A DNA stretch of 22,709 nucleotides from Liminaster sp045576355 (GTDB lineage Bacteria > Bacteroidota > Bacteroidia > Bacteroidales > UBA3663), in NCBI GenBank assembly GCA_045576355.1, contig JAZNGG010000021.1, positions 1 to 22,709 of the forward strand. Direction: 5' to 3'. A model generated the notes under the pieces. That model was not told the origin of the DNA. It did no database searches and worked only from the letters and a program-made list of their open reading frames with translations. The position numbers were made by a program, and so were the translations under genes. Shown here in pieces: positions 15,402 through 22,709 of this stretch (within the stretch, counting starts at the first letter, position 1; every line of letters begins with the position of its first letter).

Positions 15402-17852
15402 TCAAATCAATGTTCTGGCATGCTCCACTTTTTCATCTAAAAGAGCAAACTCAAGCACATCAGCAATATTTCTTACATAATGGAATGTTACACCTTCCAA
15501 ATAGATCGGCTTAATATCCTCGATATCTTTTTGGTTGTCAATACAAAGCACTATGTCTGTAATGCCGGCCCGCTTGGCAGCCAGGATTTTCTCTTTTATT
15601 CCACCAACAGGCAATACACGGCCACGCAGGGTTATCTCACCAGTCATTGCCAAACGAGGACGCACTTTACACTGCTTAAACAGAGAAACAAGCGAAGTGA
15701 CCATAGTGATACCCGCAGATGGCCCATCCTTGGGAGTAGCACCCTCCGGGAAATGGATGTGAACATTATAATTTTCAAACACTTTCTCCGGGATATCAAG
15801 GTCTTCTGCATGGCTCTTAATATACTGAAGTGCAAGCATCGCAGATTCCTTCATTACATCTCCCAAACTGCCGGTCAGGGTCACTTTTTCACCATTACCT
15901 TTACTCAGCGAAGACTCAACCAGCAAAATCGTTCCGCCAACAGCAGTCCAGGCTAATCCTGTTACTACTCCGGCATAATCATTGCCTTCATATTTATCTT
16001 TATCATAGCCTGCAAGTCCTAAAAACTCATGCAAGTCATCCACCTTGAGTTGTGTCGGACAATTCTCTCCTGAAGCGATTTTCCAGGCAGCTTTACGCAT
16101 CACTTTAGCAAGACACTTGTCCAGCATACGGACACCGGACTCTCGTGTATATCGCTCAATGATCGCTTCCATCGTCTTACGAGGGATAGAGAAGCGCTGT
16201 TTAGATAGTCCATGCTCTTGCTTCTGTTTGGGCAAAAGGTGGCGCATGCCGATCTCCACTTTCTCTTCCATTATATATCCGCTAAGATCGATTACCTCCA
16301 TACGATCCAGCAGAGGAGCGGCAATAGAAGATAGGCTATTGGCAGTAGCGATAAAAAAGACTTGTGAAAGATCGTAATCCAAATCCAAATAATTGTCATG
16401 GAAAGTCTTATTCTGCTCCGGATCAAGCACCTCCAAAAGAGCGGAACTTGGGTCTCCCTTAAAATCGCTGGAGATCTTGTCTATCTCATCCAACACAAAA
16501 ACCGGGTTATCCGATTTACACTTCAGCAAACCATTGATTATTCTTCCGGGCATAGCTCCAATATAGGTACGTCGATGTCCTCTAATCTCAGCCTCATCAT
16601 GCAGACCTCCCAAAGAAATTCGCACATACTCTCTTTTTAGCGCTGCGGCCACACTCTTTCCTAAAGAGGTTTTTCCGACACCGGGAGGGCCATACAAGCA
16701 CAAGATCGGAGACTTCATATCTCCGCGCATCTTCAACACAGCCAAATGCTCCAATATACGTTCCTTCACCTTCTCTAAGCCATAGTGATCTCGATCGAGA
16801 ACTCTACCTGCATTCTGAAGATTAAGGTTATCCGTTGTGATTTTTCCCCAAGGGAGATCCACCATCGTACGAAGATAATTATATTGCACGGAGTAATCCG
16901 GACTTTGCTCATTCATACGGGAAAGTTTTCCCAGCTCCTTTTGGAAAGCCAATTTAACTTCTTCACCCCATTTTTTTTTCGCAGCCATTTCCTTCAAGCT
17001 AAAGATATCATCTCCCGATGTTTCACCTAACTGTTGCTGAATGGCTTGAAGCTGGGTATGTAAAAACGCCTCTCTCTGGGCATCAGATATATGGGCTTGA
17101 GTCTGCCTTGCAATGTCTGACTTCATCTCCATAAACTGCAATTCGGTATTGATAATCGTTGCAAGACTAATAGCACGATCAAACAAATCATGATGCTCAA
17201 GCAAAGACTGCCGATGAGAGAGTTTCATCGGGAATGAAGAAGACAAGAAATTTATGACAGCCTGAGGATCAGACATATTACTCAATGCAAAACTGATCTC
17301 TCTTGGAAAATCCTCAACAAAAGTCAGAATACGTGCAATAGCATCTTTCAAGTTAGAAACGATAGCTTCAATCTTTTTATCACCTAAAGCTCCATTATTC
17401 TCTTCGACAAGCGAGACGCGAGCCTTGGCATAAGGTTCTGTCTCAACAAGGCTTTCCAATTTGAAGACACGGCGTCCTTGCAATAAAATCGCACGAGTAC
17501 CATCCGGCATATCCAGGATTTTCATTACCTCTGCGATGGTTCCTACTTGATATAAATCCTTTTGCTTAAGCCCCTCCTCCAACTCCGGTTTCTTCTGGAG
17601 GATCACTCCGACATAGTCATGTGTCCGTTCGCATTTACGAGCCATTCTTAACACCGCTTCAGGAAAATCGGAGCGGACAGGAATTGGGATATTGTTCCCC
17701 GGGAAAAGCACCATATCTTTGGAGATAAACAGGGGCAATTCCTCAGAGTTTAAATGCTGAGGATCAAATGTATCAGGCACTCCATCAGAAAAAATTTGCA
17801 TAAACGTTGTCCGTTCGGACTTATTCTCCTCTTTATATTTTTTGGAACCCAT
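15402..17852 (-). CDS. lon: ATP-dependent Lon protease
   Basis: Cytoplasmic AAA+ serine protease that degrades misfolded and regulatory proteins. 816 aa, the usual length of LonA. The N-terminal substrate-binding domain (about 38-240, LPLFISKDMVLFPG) and a helical region precede the AAA+ module, with Walker A GPPGVGKT (388-395) and Walker B VFVLDEID (451-458). The protease domain has the catalytic Ser712 in PKDGPSAG and Lys755 in GIKEKILAAKRAG, correctly spaced by 43 residues. Start is ATG 17852; ATG at codon 18 is an alternative. It has its own consensus promoter and terminator, so it is probably monocistronic. Confidence 0.97.
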   Translation of the reverse strand: MGSKKYKEENKSERTTFMQIFSDGVPDTFDPQHLNSEELPLFISKDMVLFPGNNIPIPVRSDFPEAVLRMARKCERTHDYVGVILQKKPELEEGLKQKDLYQVGTIAEVMKILDMPDGTRAILLQGRRVFKLESLVETEPYAKARVSLVEENNGALGDKKIEAIVSNLKDAIARILTFVEDFPREISFALSNMSDPQAVINFLSSSFPMKLSHRQSLLEHHDLFDRAISLATIINTELQFMEMKSDIARQTQAHISDAQREAFLHTQLQAIQQQLGETSGDDIFSLKEMAAKKKWGEEVKLAFQKELGKLSRMNEQSPDYSVQYNYLRTMVDLPWGKITTDNLNLQNAGRVLDRDHYGLEKVKERILEHLAVLKMRGDMKSPILCLYGPPGVGKTSLGKSVAAALKREYVRISLGGLHDEAEIRGHRRTYIGAMPGRIINGLLKCKSDNPVFVLDEIDKISSDFKGDPSSALLEVLDPEQNKTFHDNYLDLDYDLSQVFFIATANSLSSIAAPLLDRMEVIDLSGYIMEEKVEIGMRHLLPKQKQEHGLSKQRFSIPRKTMEAIIERYTRESGVRMLDKCLAKVMRKAAWKIASGENCPTQLKVDDLHEFLGLAGYDKDKYEGNDYAGVVTGLAWTAVGGTILLVESSLSKGNGEKVTLTGSLGDVMKESAMLALQYIKSHAEDLDIPEKVFENYNVHIHFPEGATPKDGPSAGITMVTSLVSLFKQCKVRPRLAMTGEITLRGRVLPVGGIKEKILAAKRAGITDIVLCIDNQKDIEDIKPIYLEGVTFHYVRNIADVLEFALLDEKVEHARTLI

Positions 17853-17924
17853 AGACTTATTCTAAATTCAATTTCAAACTTCCGTAATCTTAATGATCCA
17901 ATCCGGGATTGCTAAAAAGCGGCA

Positions 17925-17956
17925 CAAATGTAGAAAAATAATTGCAAATTTCCAAA
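17925..17956 (-). promoter_or_regulatory. lon: Predicted lon promoter
   Basis: Read on the minus strand: TTTG (17956-17953), 20-nt spacer, TACATTTG (17932-17925). This is a full match to the Bacteroidota consensus and gives a leader of roughly 65-70 nt before the lon ATG. No CIRCE-like heat-shock operator is visible. Confidence 0.7.
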
Positions 17957-18063
17957 ACAATCCGTAACTATAAAACATCCTGCCATCTATTAAAACAACA
18001 TACCTCAATATTTGTTCTATAGAGATTATACTCTCTGCCCTTATATCATAAGAAAGAGTAAAG

Positions 18064-18111
18064 AGCCATCGCCATCAGCCATAGCAGGGCGCAGCCCTTA
18101 AACCCCTAAAC
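18064..18111. repeat. GCCATC-type short repeat with AGGGC-GCA-GCCCT hairpin
   Basis: Immediately downstream of mltF. It contains reiterated GCCATC/GCCATAG words, a 5-bp hairpin AGGGC/GCCCT (18086-18098), and an end rich in CCCCTAAACC. The same words occur at 21284-21352 before the glycosyltransferase gene, so this is a small dispersed intergenic repeat. Whether it terminates mltF transcription is unclear. The rest of the 17853-18063 gap holds the lon promoter and no gene. Confidence 0.45.
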
Positions 18112-19635
18112 CTAATCAGCCGCCACCAACTCTTTAAAATTCTCGTAAGTACGCAAAACCTCTTTCACATATTCCACAGTAATCTCTCCATCAAATCTTC
18201 CGGAATTAACACAAGGCAAGGAGTAATATGCCGGATCGTTTTTAAGTGTTATGCAGTGAGCCACATGATCGTCCCATCTCGTCGGGCTATAACCCAATGT
18301 GTCAGCCAAAGCCATAGCATCAAAAACATGTCCCACTCCGGCATGAAAACCTCCGATCACATAATAGAGAAACTGCTCATCTACCCTCTGACGCAATAAG
18401 CTATCGGCTGAGGCATATTCCTCGATACTGTAATCTGTACTGACACGCACCAACTTATTACGCATCACCGACTCCAGATAAGCCAACAATGCCACCCCCG
18501 CACGAACATTACTCTCCGGATCGGACATGAGACCGGAGGGGCATCCAAAACGCTCTGCGGTGTGCGGCATCAGTTGCATCAGACCTTTAGCCCCCACCGA
18601 ACTGGTAGCCAATGGGTCAAAACGGCTCTCCACAAAAGAGATGGCTGCGACAAGGCGCCAATCCCACCCGATCTGTGCAGCATAACGTCGATATAATTCG
18701 TCATAAACCGAAAGACGTCCACCGCCCAACAGATACTTGATCGCTACATCATTACCCAAAGATTGCTCATAATAACGCTTGACGATCGACGGATAACGCG
18801 GTGCAGAGAGATTGTGGCGACAGACCGAATCCACTTTCATCGAGAGGGTATCTGAACCGATCGCCACTGCCCACGAAAGCGTATCTTCTGCGTAGGCCAT
18901 CGGCTTACTGACATGTAAAGCAGGATAATAAGTTTTCAGCAGTTGGGCCATATTCTCCGGGATAATAGTACAATCATAACTCCCCTCCATGACCCAATCG
19001 ACCAATCTCTCCATGTGGACAGAATCTGCCGGCACAGTGACCAACCAATATTGATCAGCTGGGATACTCCTCTTGAAGGTCGTATCTTCCAGCATTACTA
19101 TCTGAGCAGATCCCTCCAGCAGACACAACTTCACACCTCTCTTTCCATTACCTTTTTTCACATCACGCATCCTCCTGACCATCACCTGTCTGACCTGATA
19201 ATCATATCCACAAGGGCGGAGGAGAGAGCCGTGAGCAGCGATGATGCGCGAGGAGATAGGGTGCAGAGCAATGTCGGCAGCGCCTGCCACCAGGCTATCC
19301 ATAAGCGATCGTTCATCCGGAGCAAAAACTACCTCCAGATTCAGCCCCAGGCTTTTGGCCACTTGACATCCCTGTTCATACTCATGCCCGATCATTCGTC
19401 CCTTATACTCAAAGGCGGTCATCGAAGATGAGACTACGACAGCTCTCAGCGTCCCACTATGCACTATCTCACTCCATCTCCGCTCTTGAGACGCAGCAGG
19501 CTCCCCTTGAGACATTATCATGACACCCCCTGCCACACCTCCCAACAGAGAGATCGCCAAGGCGGTCACTATTCCCCAAAAAAGGAGGGGCCTCCTGCGA
19601 TAGATGACATAGACAAGACGTTTAAGGTATCTCAT
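18112..19635 (-). CDS. mltF: MltF-like membrane-bound lytic transglycosylase
   Basis: 507 aa. After a basic N-terminus there is one membrane anchor (about 18-42), so the rest is periplasmic. A periplasmic-binding-protein type 3 domain (about 52-300; GTLRAVVVSSSMTAFEYKG, AGAADIALHPIS) precedes an SLT lysozyme-like domain (about 310-450). The catalytic Glu336 sits in ISFVESRFDP, followed by the typical GAKGLMQLMPHTAERFG and NVRAGVALLAYL. This order is that of MltF, which cleaves peptidoglycan glycan strands to 1,6-anhydro products, with the binding domain thought to sense muropeptides. It starts 4 bp after udk ends, implying co-transcription. Some Bacteroidota members carry divergent binding domains, so substrate control may differ from E. 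coli. Confidence 0.9.
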   Translation of the reverse strand: MRYLKRLVYVIYRRRPLLFWGIVTALAISLLGGVAGGVMIMSQGEPAASQERRWSEIVHSGTLRAVVVSSSMTAFEYKGRMIGHEYEQGCQVAKSLGLNLEVVFAPDERSLMDSLVAGAADIALHPISSRIIAAHGSLLRPCGYDYQVRQVMVRRMRDVKKGNGKRGVKLCLLEGSAQIVMLEDTTFKRSIPADQYWLVTVPADSVHMERLVDWVMEGSYDCTIIPENMAQLLKTYYPALHVSKPMAYAEDTLSWAVAIGSDTLSMKVDSVCRHNLSAPRYPSIVKRYYEQSLGNDVAIKYLLGGGRLSVYDELYRRYAAQIGWDWRLVAAISFVESRFDPLATSSVGAKGLMQLMPHTAERFGCPSGLMSDPESNVRAGVALLAYLESVMRNKLVRVSTDYSIEEYASADSLLRQRVDEQFLYYVIGGFHAGVGHVFDAMALADTLGYSPTRWDDHVAHCITLKNDPAYYSLPCVNSGRFDGEITVEYVKEVLRTYENFKELVAAD

Positions 19636-19639
19636 CAGA

Positions 19640-20248
19640 TTATTTCCCCAAATGATGTTTGATAAAACGGGTCAACACCTCAATGGCGACTTCATTACTT
19701 CCCCCCTGTGGCACGATTAAGTCTGCAAAAGCTTTGGTCGGCTCGATGTGCAGATTGTGCATAGGTTTGATGATGCGCTGATAACGATCTATCAGATCTT
19801 CTACTGTGCGACCTCTCTCCACCTGGTCTCGACGTATCACACGGATGAGCCGCTCGTCGCTGTCAGCATCGACATAGACTTTCATGTCCAGAATCTCTCG
19901 GATGGATGGTTCGACAAGCGACATGATGCCCTCCAAAATGATCACCTCCCGAGGCTCCACTTTTATGGTTTTGTCCAGACGACTGCAAGTGACATAGTCA
20001 TAGACCGGCGACTGGACAGATCGTCCTCCTCGCAACTCGGTCAGGTGGGACAATAACAACGGCCAGTCAAAAGCCCGAGGCTCATCAAAGTTCTGCGCAC
20101 GACGTTCATCCCATGGCAAGTGACTGCTGTCCTTATAGTAAGAGTCTTGAGAGACCACTGCCACACTCCCGGCAGGCAGGCTCTCGATAATCTTTCGCAC
20201 CACGGTGGTCTTACCACTCCCGGTGCCTCCGGCTATTCCAATAATCAT
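19640..20248 (-). CDS. udk: Uridine/cytidine kinase
   Basis: Phosphorylates uridine and cytidine in pyrimidine salvage. From ATG 20248 (MIIGIAGGTGSGKTT) it is 202 aa, matching the family, whose N-terminus is normally the P-loop strand. An upstream in-frame ATG at 20290 would add 14 residues with no family match. Features are Walker A GGTGSGKT, the substrate region SQDSYYKDSSHLPWDERRAQNFDEPRAFDW, YDYVTCSR, ILEGIMSLVEP and the lid DSDERLIRVIRRDQVERGRT. It is the upstream member of a tight pair with mltF. Confidence 0.94.
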   Translation of the reverse strand: MIIGIAGGTGSGKTTVVRKIIESLPAGSVAVVSQDSYYKDSSHLPWDERRAQNFDEPRAFDWPLLLSHLTELRGGRSVQSPVYDYVTCSRLDKTIKVEPREVIILEGIMSLVEPSIREILDMKVYVDADSDERLIRVIRRDQVERGRTVEDLIDRYQRIIKPMHNLHIEPTKAFADLIVPQGGSNEVAIEVLTRFIKHHLGK

Positions 20249-20480
20249 AGTTTTTATTTCGTTTATTCTCTTAGAGACATTGATCCCCATGGTTCGTGGA
20301 CCACAGGATAAACATTCCTGCCCTCTTTCCGTGCAAAAATAAAGATTTTATGCCAACTCTCGCCACTCTAAGGCTGAAAATCGAGACAAAGCGTGTCATT
20401 TATCCGGTTTTAGTCCATAAATTTTGCAATTATCAGACAAAGCACGTAAATTCGCACACAGAAAAAACCACAAAGAGATC
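20249..20480. promoter_or_regulatory. Divergent intergenic region udk / RNA methyltransferase
   Basis: 232 bp. On the minus strand TATTTTTG (20341-20334) fits the -7 consensus for udk but lacks a good -33 box. On the plus strand TAAATTTTG near 20418 is one base too long for a perfect match. No RNA gene or conserved element recognised. Confidence 0.3.
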
Positions 20481-21266
20481 ATGCTACTACCGCTCACTAA
20501 AAACATCATCAAGAGCATCAGACAACTCGAGATGCGCAAGCATCGCAAAGCCGAAAGGCTGTTTCTTGTCGAGGGGAGCAAGTCCGTCTGTGACATACTG
20601 ACCTCCTTACGGTGTCATCGACTTATAGCCACTCCCGAATGGCTTCAGACCCATCCGGAGGCAGAGACTTGCGCCGAGGAGTGTTTTTGCGTCACGCGAA
20701 GCGAGATGGAGCGCGTAAGTCTGCTGACCACACCTCAGGAGGTCATCGCCACATTTCACACTCCCACACACACATTTGACCCCGATCGGCTGCGCTCGTC
20801 TCTCACGCTCGCCCTGGACGATGTGCAAGATCCGGGCAATGTCGGCACCATCATCCGACTCTGTGACTGGTTTGGCATCCGGGAGATCGTCTGCTCGTCC
20901 GGCACGGCAGACTGCTATTCTCCCAAGGCTGTGCAGGCCTCCATGGGAGCCATCGGACGCGTTCGCGTTCACCACATGGAGATTCGCCCTTTCGTCACTG
21001 TAATGAAAGGACTCGGAGTGCCGGTCTATGGGACCTTTCTCTCTGGCGACAACATCTACCGAAGCGACCTCCCCACCGATGGGGCAGTCATCGTCATGGG
21101 CAATGAGGGCAACGGCATCAGCCCCGCCGTCGAAAGCGAAGTGACCCATCGGCTCACTATTCCCTCTTTTGCCACTGCCGACGGAGGAAGTGAGAGCCTC
21201 AATGTCTCCATTGCTGCAGCCATCACCGTCTCCGAGTTTCGCCGTCATCACCCCCCTCAGCCATAA
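20481..21266 (+). CDS. TrmH/SpoU-family RNA 2'-O-methyltransferase
   Basis: 261 aa from ATG 20481; the frame is open upstream to a TTG at 20424, but the family's N-terminal motif (TKNIIKSIRQLEMRKHRKAERLFLVEG) follows this ATG. It has an L30e-like substrate-binding domain (about 1-95), then a SPOUT knot with motif 1 VQDPGNVGTIIRLCDWFGI (about 115-133), motif 2 VIVMGNEGNGIS (about 203-214) and motif 3 IPSFATADGGSESLNVSIAAAI (about 227-248). It 2'-O-methylates ribose in rRNA or tRNA with SAM. The layout resembles RlmB/TsnR-like 23S rRNA enzymes, but the exact target nucleotide cannot be read from sequence. Confidence 0.92.
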   Translation: MLLPLTKNIIKSIRQLEMRKHRKAERLFLVEGSKSVCDILTSLRCHRLIATPEWLQTHPEAETCAEECFCVTRSEMERVSLLTTPQEVIATFHTPTHTFDPDRLRSSLTLALDDVQDPGNVGTIIRLCDWFGIREIVCSSGTADCYSPKAVQASMGAIGRVRVHHMEIRPFVTVMKGLGVPVYGTFLSGDNIYRSDLPTDGAVIVMGNEGNGISPAVESEVTHRLTIPSFATADGGSESLNVSIAAAITVSEFRRHHPPQP

Positions 21267-21283
21267 GGAAAGTGAAAAGAGAA

Positions 21284-21352
21284 GCCATCTGCCATAGCCA
21301 TCGCCATCGCAGACGAAGCCCCAAGCCATCGCAGGCGAAGCCCCTAAAACCC
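21284..21352 (+). repeat. GCCATC words plus two tandem 22-bp units before the glycosyltransferase
   Basis: After several GCCATC/GCCATAG words, GCCATCGCAGACGAAGCCCC (21303-21322) repeats as GCCATCGCAGGCGAAGCCCC (21325-21344), giving a period of exactly 22 bp. A frame opening at GTG 21272 runs through it, but I treat this as untranslated leader. Confidence 0.55.
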
Positions 21353-21358
21353 ACATAC

Positions 21359-22396
21359 ATGAACTCAGATCAGATAAAAGTATCCATCGTTATTCTTAAC
21401 TGGAACGGCAGCAAATTGCTGCAGCGCTACCTCCCATCTGTCGTCAAGCACACACCTCTCGACATGGCGGAGATTGTCGTCGCAGACAATGGTTCGACCG
21501 ACGATAGTCTCATCGTCCTAAAATGCCATTTCCCGCACGTTCGCATCATCTCTTTCTCCGAGAACTACGGCTTTGCCGAGGGCTATAATCGCGCCCTTGC
21601 GATGATCTCCACCCCATACACGGTCTTGCTCAATAATGACTGCGGAGTCTCTTCCGGTTGGCTCACACCTCTCATAGACTTTGCCGATACCCATCCCAAC
21701 GTCGGAGCATTGCAACCCAAACTCCTGGCCGATCATGATCACAGCCGGTTTGAGTATGCCGGGGCTGCCGGTGGCTATCTGGATCGCTTCGGCTACCCCT
21801 ATTGCCGTGGGCGAATCTTTGACCATGTGGAACGTGACGAAGGTCAGTATGACACTCCGCGCCCCATCATGTGGGCAACAGGTGCCTGCCTTTTTGTCCG
21901 AACTGCGCTCTACAACGAACTCGGTGGCCTGGATCCCCATTTTTTTGCCCACATGGAAGAGATCGATCTCGCTTGGCGCATGCGTCGTAAGGGGTTTGCG
22001 CTCTACTGCATCCCCCAGAGTGTGGCATATCATCTCGGTGGAGCATCACTCGCCATGGGGCATCCCCGCAAGACTTACTTAAATTTTCGCAACTCTCTCC
22101 TGATGCTCCACAAAAACCTCACCACGCCCAAACAGCGTCGTCATACACTCTCCGTGCGCCGATGGCTGGACTATGTCGCAGCGCTCCATTTTCTGCTGCA
22201 AGGGAAGCTCGCGCATGCTCGCGCCATCTTCCGGGCTCGTCGGGATGCAAAGCGGATGATCTGCGAACTCTATCCCTCTCCCTCCCCTTTCCCCGAGGAG
22301 TCTCTCTCTACACACTTCAAAGAGAATGACATCAGTATTCTCGTCGCCTACTATCTCAAAGGGCACAAGCTCTTCTCGATGATTTTCAAGGAGTAA
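21359..22396 (+). CDS. Family 2 glycosyltransferase
   Basis: 345 aa from ATG 21359 (MNSDQIKVSIVILNWNG); a GTG at 21272 would add 29 residues encoded by the repeat and is rejected. GT-A fold motifs are VSIVILNWNG (8-17), the nucleotide-binding VADNGSTDDS (about 41-50), YGFAEGYNRAL, the metal-binding region LLNNDCGV (about 91-97; NND in place of DxD), and the acceptor-side WATGACLFVRTALYNELGGLDPHFFAHMEEIDLAWRMRRKGF. This is the rhamnosyltransferase/WbbL-like type that adds sugars to cell-surface glycans. It has no TM segment except a weak C-terminal hydrophobic patch. Donor and acceptor are unknown. It is not in a visible polysaccharide cluster. Confidence 0.9.
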   Translation: MNSDQIKVSIVILNWNGSKLLQRYLPSVVKHTPLDMAEIVVADNGSTDDSLIVLKCHFPHVRIISFSENYGFAEGYNRALAMISTPYTVLLNNDCGVSSGWLTPLIDFADTHPNVGALQPKLLADHDHSRFEYAGAAGGYLDRFGYPYCRGRIFDHVERDEGQYDTPRPIMWATGACLFVRTALYNELGGLDPHFFAHMEEIDLAWRMRRKGFALYCIPQSVAYHLGGASLAMGHPRKTYLNFRNSLLMLHKNLTTPKQRRHTLSVRRWLDYVAALHFLLQGKLAHARAIFRARRDAKRMICELYPSPSPFPEESLSTHFKENDISILVAYYLKGHKLFSMIFKE

Positions 22397-22482
22397 GAAG
22401 TCTCTGCATTGACAGTGAGCTTGTGAAAAACCTCTTTGCCATTGGTTTCGAGTTTGATGTTGAATTTTAGGGTCTTATCCAT
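22397..22482 (-). pseudogene. Apparent 5' remnant of an unidentified gene
   Basis: On the minus strand, ATG at 22482 opens a frame starting MDKTLKFNIKLETNGKEVFH and continuing KLTVNAETS. It has regular beta-strand-like periodicity and codon use like a real protein, then runs without a break into the antisense of the glycosyltransferase 3' end and stops at 22351. This looks like the first roughly 29 codons of a gene whose remainder was lost. The sequence reminds me of N-termini of prophage tail tape-measure-like proteins in Bacteroidales, but that is from memory and weak. Confidence 0.4.
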
Positions 22483-22512
22483 TGGATATATCAAGTTTAT
22501 TCGTTATATTTG
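22482..22512 (+). promoter_or_regulatory. Consensus promoter before the interrupted start codon
   Basis: TTG (22482-22484), 20-nt spacer, TATATTTG (22505-22512). This matches the Bacteroidota consensus. Transcription would begin about 22519, 18 nt before the ATG at 22537. Confidence 0.6.
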
Positions 22513-22536
22513 CAGCGAGTATAAAATTGAACTATT

Positions 22537-22587
22537 ATGATATTATATCGGTTTCTTTCATCACTTTTAATTATTACTGTCCGCTAA
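22537..22587 (+). pseudogene. Start of a gene apparently interrupted by the IS
   Basis: ATG at 22537 opens MILYRFLSSLLIITV, which looks like the start of a signal peptide or membrane anchor. The frame then enters the putative IS end (CTGTCCGCTAAAC) and stops at the TAA there (22585-22587). With the promoter just upstream, this reads as a gene cut after about 14 codons. The downstream half lies beyond the window. Confidence 0.4.
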
Positions 22588-22610
22588 ACTTTCGTCATTA
22601 GAATAAAATT

Positions 22611-22640
22611 AGGGCTGATACCAGATTCGGTGTCAGCCCT
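22611..22640 (+). repeat. IS leader stem-loop
   Basis: AGGGCTGATACC (22611-22622) and GGTGTCAGCCCT (22629-22640) pair over 12 bp with one T-G pair and a 6-nt loop. It sits 43 nt before the transposase ATG. It may insulate the transposase from outside transcription, as hairpins do near the ends of other IS4-related elements. Confidence 0.7.
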
Positions 22641-22682
22641 TATGGTTACCTTTGTAGTCGCAAAACAAAATCAAACGTAACC

Positions 22683-22709
22683 ATGGGCAAAAGTACACAT
22701 TTTTTCGGA
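22683..22709 (+). CDS. IS transposase, first nine codons (partial)
   Basis: ATG at 22683 encodes MGKSTHFFG and runs off the window. This start is characteristic, as far as I recall, of DUF4372-containing IS4-family transposases of Bacteroidales (M-[GN]-K-[SG]-T-x-F-x-GQ). Too short for any domain to be seen. Confidence 0.55.

Larger units (their letters stand above)
22577..22709 (+). mobile_element. Left end of an IS4/DUF4372-type insertion sequence (partial)
   Basis: From about 22577 (CTGTCCGCTAAACTTTCG) the sequence changes character. A strong hairpin (22611-22640) is followed by an A-rich leader and a transposase start codon at 22683. The exact terminal inverted repeat and target duplication cannot be confirmed because the other end is outside the window. 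Confidence 0.6.

Noticed and set aside
20607..21356. 249-codon minus-strand frame
   Set aside because: Antisense of the TrmH/SpoU methyltransferase, whose motifs are clear on the plus strand; the antisense product has no recognisable motif.
21518..22033. 171-codon minus-strand frame in the glycosyltransferase
   Set aside because: Shadow of the GT2 coding frame.

Overview
This window looks like a chromosomal segment of a Bacteroidota, most likely order Bacteroidales. The signs are sigma-ABfr-type promoters (TTG/TTTG, 19-20 nt, TAnnTTTG), almost no Shine-Dalgarno sequences, a tRNA gene without an encoded CCA, a bifunctional Nnr, a FadL/OMPP1-type porin and, at the right edge, the start of an IS related to the Bacteroidales IS4/DUF4372 group. 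The species cannot be named from sequence alone.

The left 4.8 kb holds the most striking object: a complete diversity-generating retroelement (DGR) on the minus strand. In transcription order it has a promoter (4756-4786), a 725-aa target protein (Ser/Thr kinase, one membrane segment, PEGA domain, C-type-lectin-fold FGE/sulfatase-modifying-factor domain) whose last 42 codons are the variable repeat (VR, 2482-2611), an HRDC-domain accessory gene, a reverse transcriptase with YMDD and GNLTSQ motifs, the template repeat (TR, 723-852) directly abutting the RT stop codon, and a terminator-like hairpin at 525-591. TR and VR align over 130 bp without gaps. Sixteen of their 17 differences fall on template adenines (coding sense), the DGR signature. 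They change 13 residues, including the position that aligns with a catalytic cysteine of true formylglycine-generating enzymes. Left of the cassette (81-394) is non-coding DNA with a strong hairpin and degenerate repeats of exact 22-bp period.

From 4.9 to 14.1 kb lie housekeeping and envelope genes: prmA-nnr (minus strand), a secreted Tyr/His/Ser/Arg-rich protein followed by a FadL-family outer-membrane protein (plus), a UvrD/PcrA-type helicase (plus), and a ZnuA-like metal-binding lipoprotein (minus). A tRNA-Thr(CGT) gene with its own promoter and terminator follows. Next comes a 370-bp stretch with a hairpin and a 28-codon ORF, then rlmH and lon (minus), mltF and udk (minus), a TrmH/SpoU-family RNA methyltransferase and a family 2 glycosyltransferase (plus). 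The right edge contains an apparent gene remnant, a promoter with a start codon that seems interrupted by an IS, and the first nine codons of the IS transposase.

My functional reading is that the DGR rewrites the ligand-binding surface of a membrane receptor kinase. The predicted topology puts the kinase in the cytoplasm and the variable lectin-fold domain outside the inner membrane, so the cassette would diversify signal input. The rest of the window is ordinary chromosome apart from short intergenic repeats.
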